Below are positions 5,125-5,689 of a stretch of DNA of 5,689 nucleotides, piece after piece. This DNA is from an uncultured Clostridia bacterium (lineage in GTDB: Bacteria > Bacillota > Clostridia > Oscillospirales > CAG-272): NCBI GenBank assembly GCA_937898155.1, contig CALEJO010000126.1:1-5689 (forward strand), in the 5' to 3' direction. The position numbers and the translations under genes were made by a program. The notes beneath the pieces were generated by a model. The model made no database searches, was not told the origin of the DNA, and worked only from the letters and a program-made list of their open reading frames with translations. Position 1 is the stretch's first letter. Each line of letters starts with the position of its first letter.

Positions 5125-5689
5125 ACAGGATGACGGTATCAAGCGAGAGAAAGTCAGAGTGGTTCCTTTGAGTGCCGTCAAGGATTTTCCCAATCACCCA
5201 TTCCAAGTAAAGGACGATGATAGTATGCAGGAGCTGATCCACAGCATAGAGGTCAACGGTGTTCTGAATCCGGTTATTGCCCGTAAGACGGAACAAGGGG
5301 ACTACGAGCTTATTTCCGGACACCGCAGAATCGAGCGTATTCCGATTATCGTCCGCGAGATTTCCCGTGACGAAGCGGTTATCGCTATGGTGGATTCCAA
5401 CCTTCAACGCGAAAACATCCTTCCGTCCGAAAAGGCATTTGCTTATAAAATGAAGATGGAAGCGATGAAAAGAACCGCAGGAAGACCGAGCAAAAATAAT
5501 TCTGCCCCAATGGAGCAGAATTTTGGGAGAACGACAAGAGATGTGCTTTCAGAGCAAAGCGATGATAGCAGTGAGCAAATTCGCCGCTATATCCGCTTGA
5601 CCGAACTTGTCCCGGAACTGCTCGAAATGGTGGACAACGGACGTATGGGTTTCCGTCCTGCCGTGAAGATTTCCTACTCGCAGGAGGAG
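5096..5689 (+). CDS. ParB/Srx-fold partition-like protein, conjugative-element type (3' end outside window)
   Basis: GTG 5096 opens a frame that stays open for 198 codons to the window edge, so the C-terminus is missing. Family features: VVPLSAVKDFPNHPFQV (22-38), where ParB domains carry their N-terminal strand; SMQELIHSIEVNGVLNPVIAR (43-63), the usual helix plus strand; ELISGHRR (71-78), the nucleotide-binding GxRR-type motif; MVDSNLQRENILPSEKAFAY (98-117), highly typical of ParB-like proteins of clostridial integrative elements; a helix-turn-helix-like region with SSEQIRRYIRLTELVPELL (158-176). ParB proteins bind DNA and, in the ParB-CTPase group, CTP. Here the role may be element maintenance or regulation. 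Only three residues (IER) separate GHRR from IPIIV, where about eleven are usual, so part of the helix after the motif appears deleted. It overlaps the upstream hypothetical gene by 29 bases. Confidence 0.85.
   Translation, partial: MADETKRETEQDDGIKREKVRVVPLSAVKDFPNHPFQVKDDDSMQELIHSIEVNGVLNPVIARKTEQGDYELISGHRRIERIPIIVREISRDEAVIAMVDSNLQRENILPSEKAFAYKMKMEAMKRTAGRPSKNNSAPMEQNFGRTTRDVLSEQSDDSSEQIRRYIRLTELVPELLEMVDNGRMGFRPAVKISYSQEE

Noticed and set aside
5060..5407. Minus-strand open frame opposite the parB-like gene
   Set aside because: The plus-strand frame has clear ParB motifs and a good ribosome binding site; the minus frame is its shadow.

Overview
The window most likely comes from a Gram-positive, low-to-mid GC member of the Firmicutes (Clostridia or a gut relative). 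The basis is strong AGGAGG ribosome binding sites, tightly packed and overlapping genes, a SipW-type (ER-type) signal peptidase with TasA/camelysin-like partners, and a ParB-like gene of the kind found in clostridial integrative and conjugative elements. This taxonomic call is an inference from gene content. All genes lie on the + strand.

Region 1 (1-155) is a non-coding leader with two adjacent near-perfect hairpins. The first (33-62) has its T-tract on the minus strand, so it reads as a terminator for leftward transcription. The second (65-110) has a GAAA loop and lies in the probable 5' leader of the operon.

Region 2 (156-4531) is a compact four-gene exported-protein operon: a small TasA/camelysin-like protein with an arginine-rich N-terminus; a 740-residue surface protein with two TasA-like beta domains flanking four InlB B-repeats and a Cys-rich C-terminal membrane anchor; a second small TasA/camelysin-like protein; and a SipW-type signal peptidase. 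The first three genes overlap and the fourth follows after 15 bases. All three putative substrates end their N-terminal hydrophobic segment in a (T/K)TFA motif, as expected for SipW cleavage. The simplest model is that the peptidase matures the three partners into a surface fibre or matrix. The peptidase is unusual in carrying a coiled coil and a tandemly repeated Q/P/A-rich tail, predicted to be cytoplasmic.

Region 3 (4532 to about 4720) is probably non-coding and marks a change of context.

Region 4 (about 4720-5689) holds a hypothetical gene overlapping a ParB-like gene that runs off the right edge. This pair looks like part of a mobile or conjugative element. The ParB-like protein appears to lack about eight residues just after its GHRR motif.
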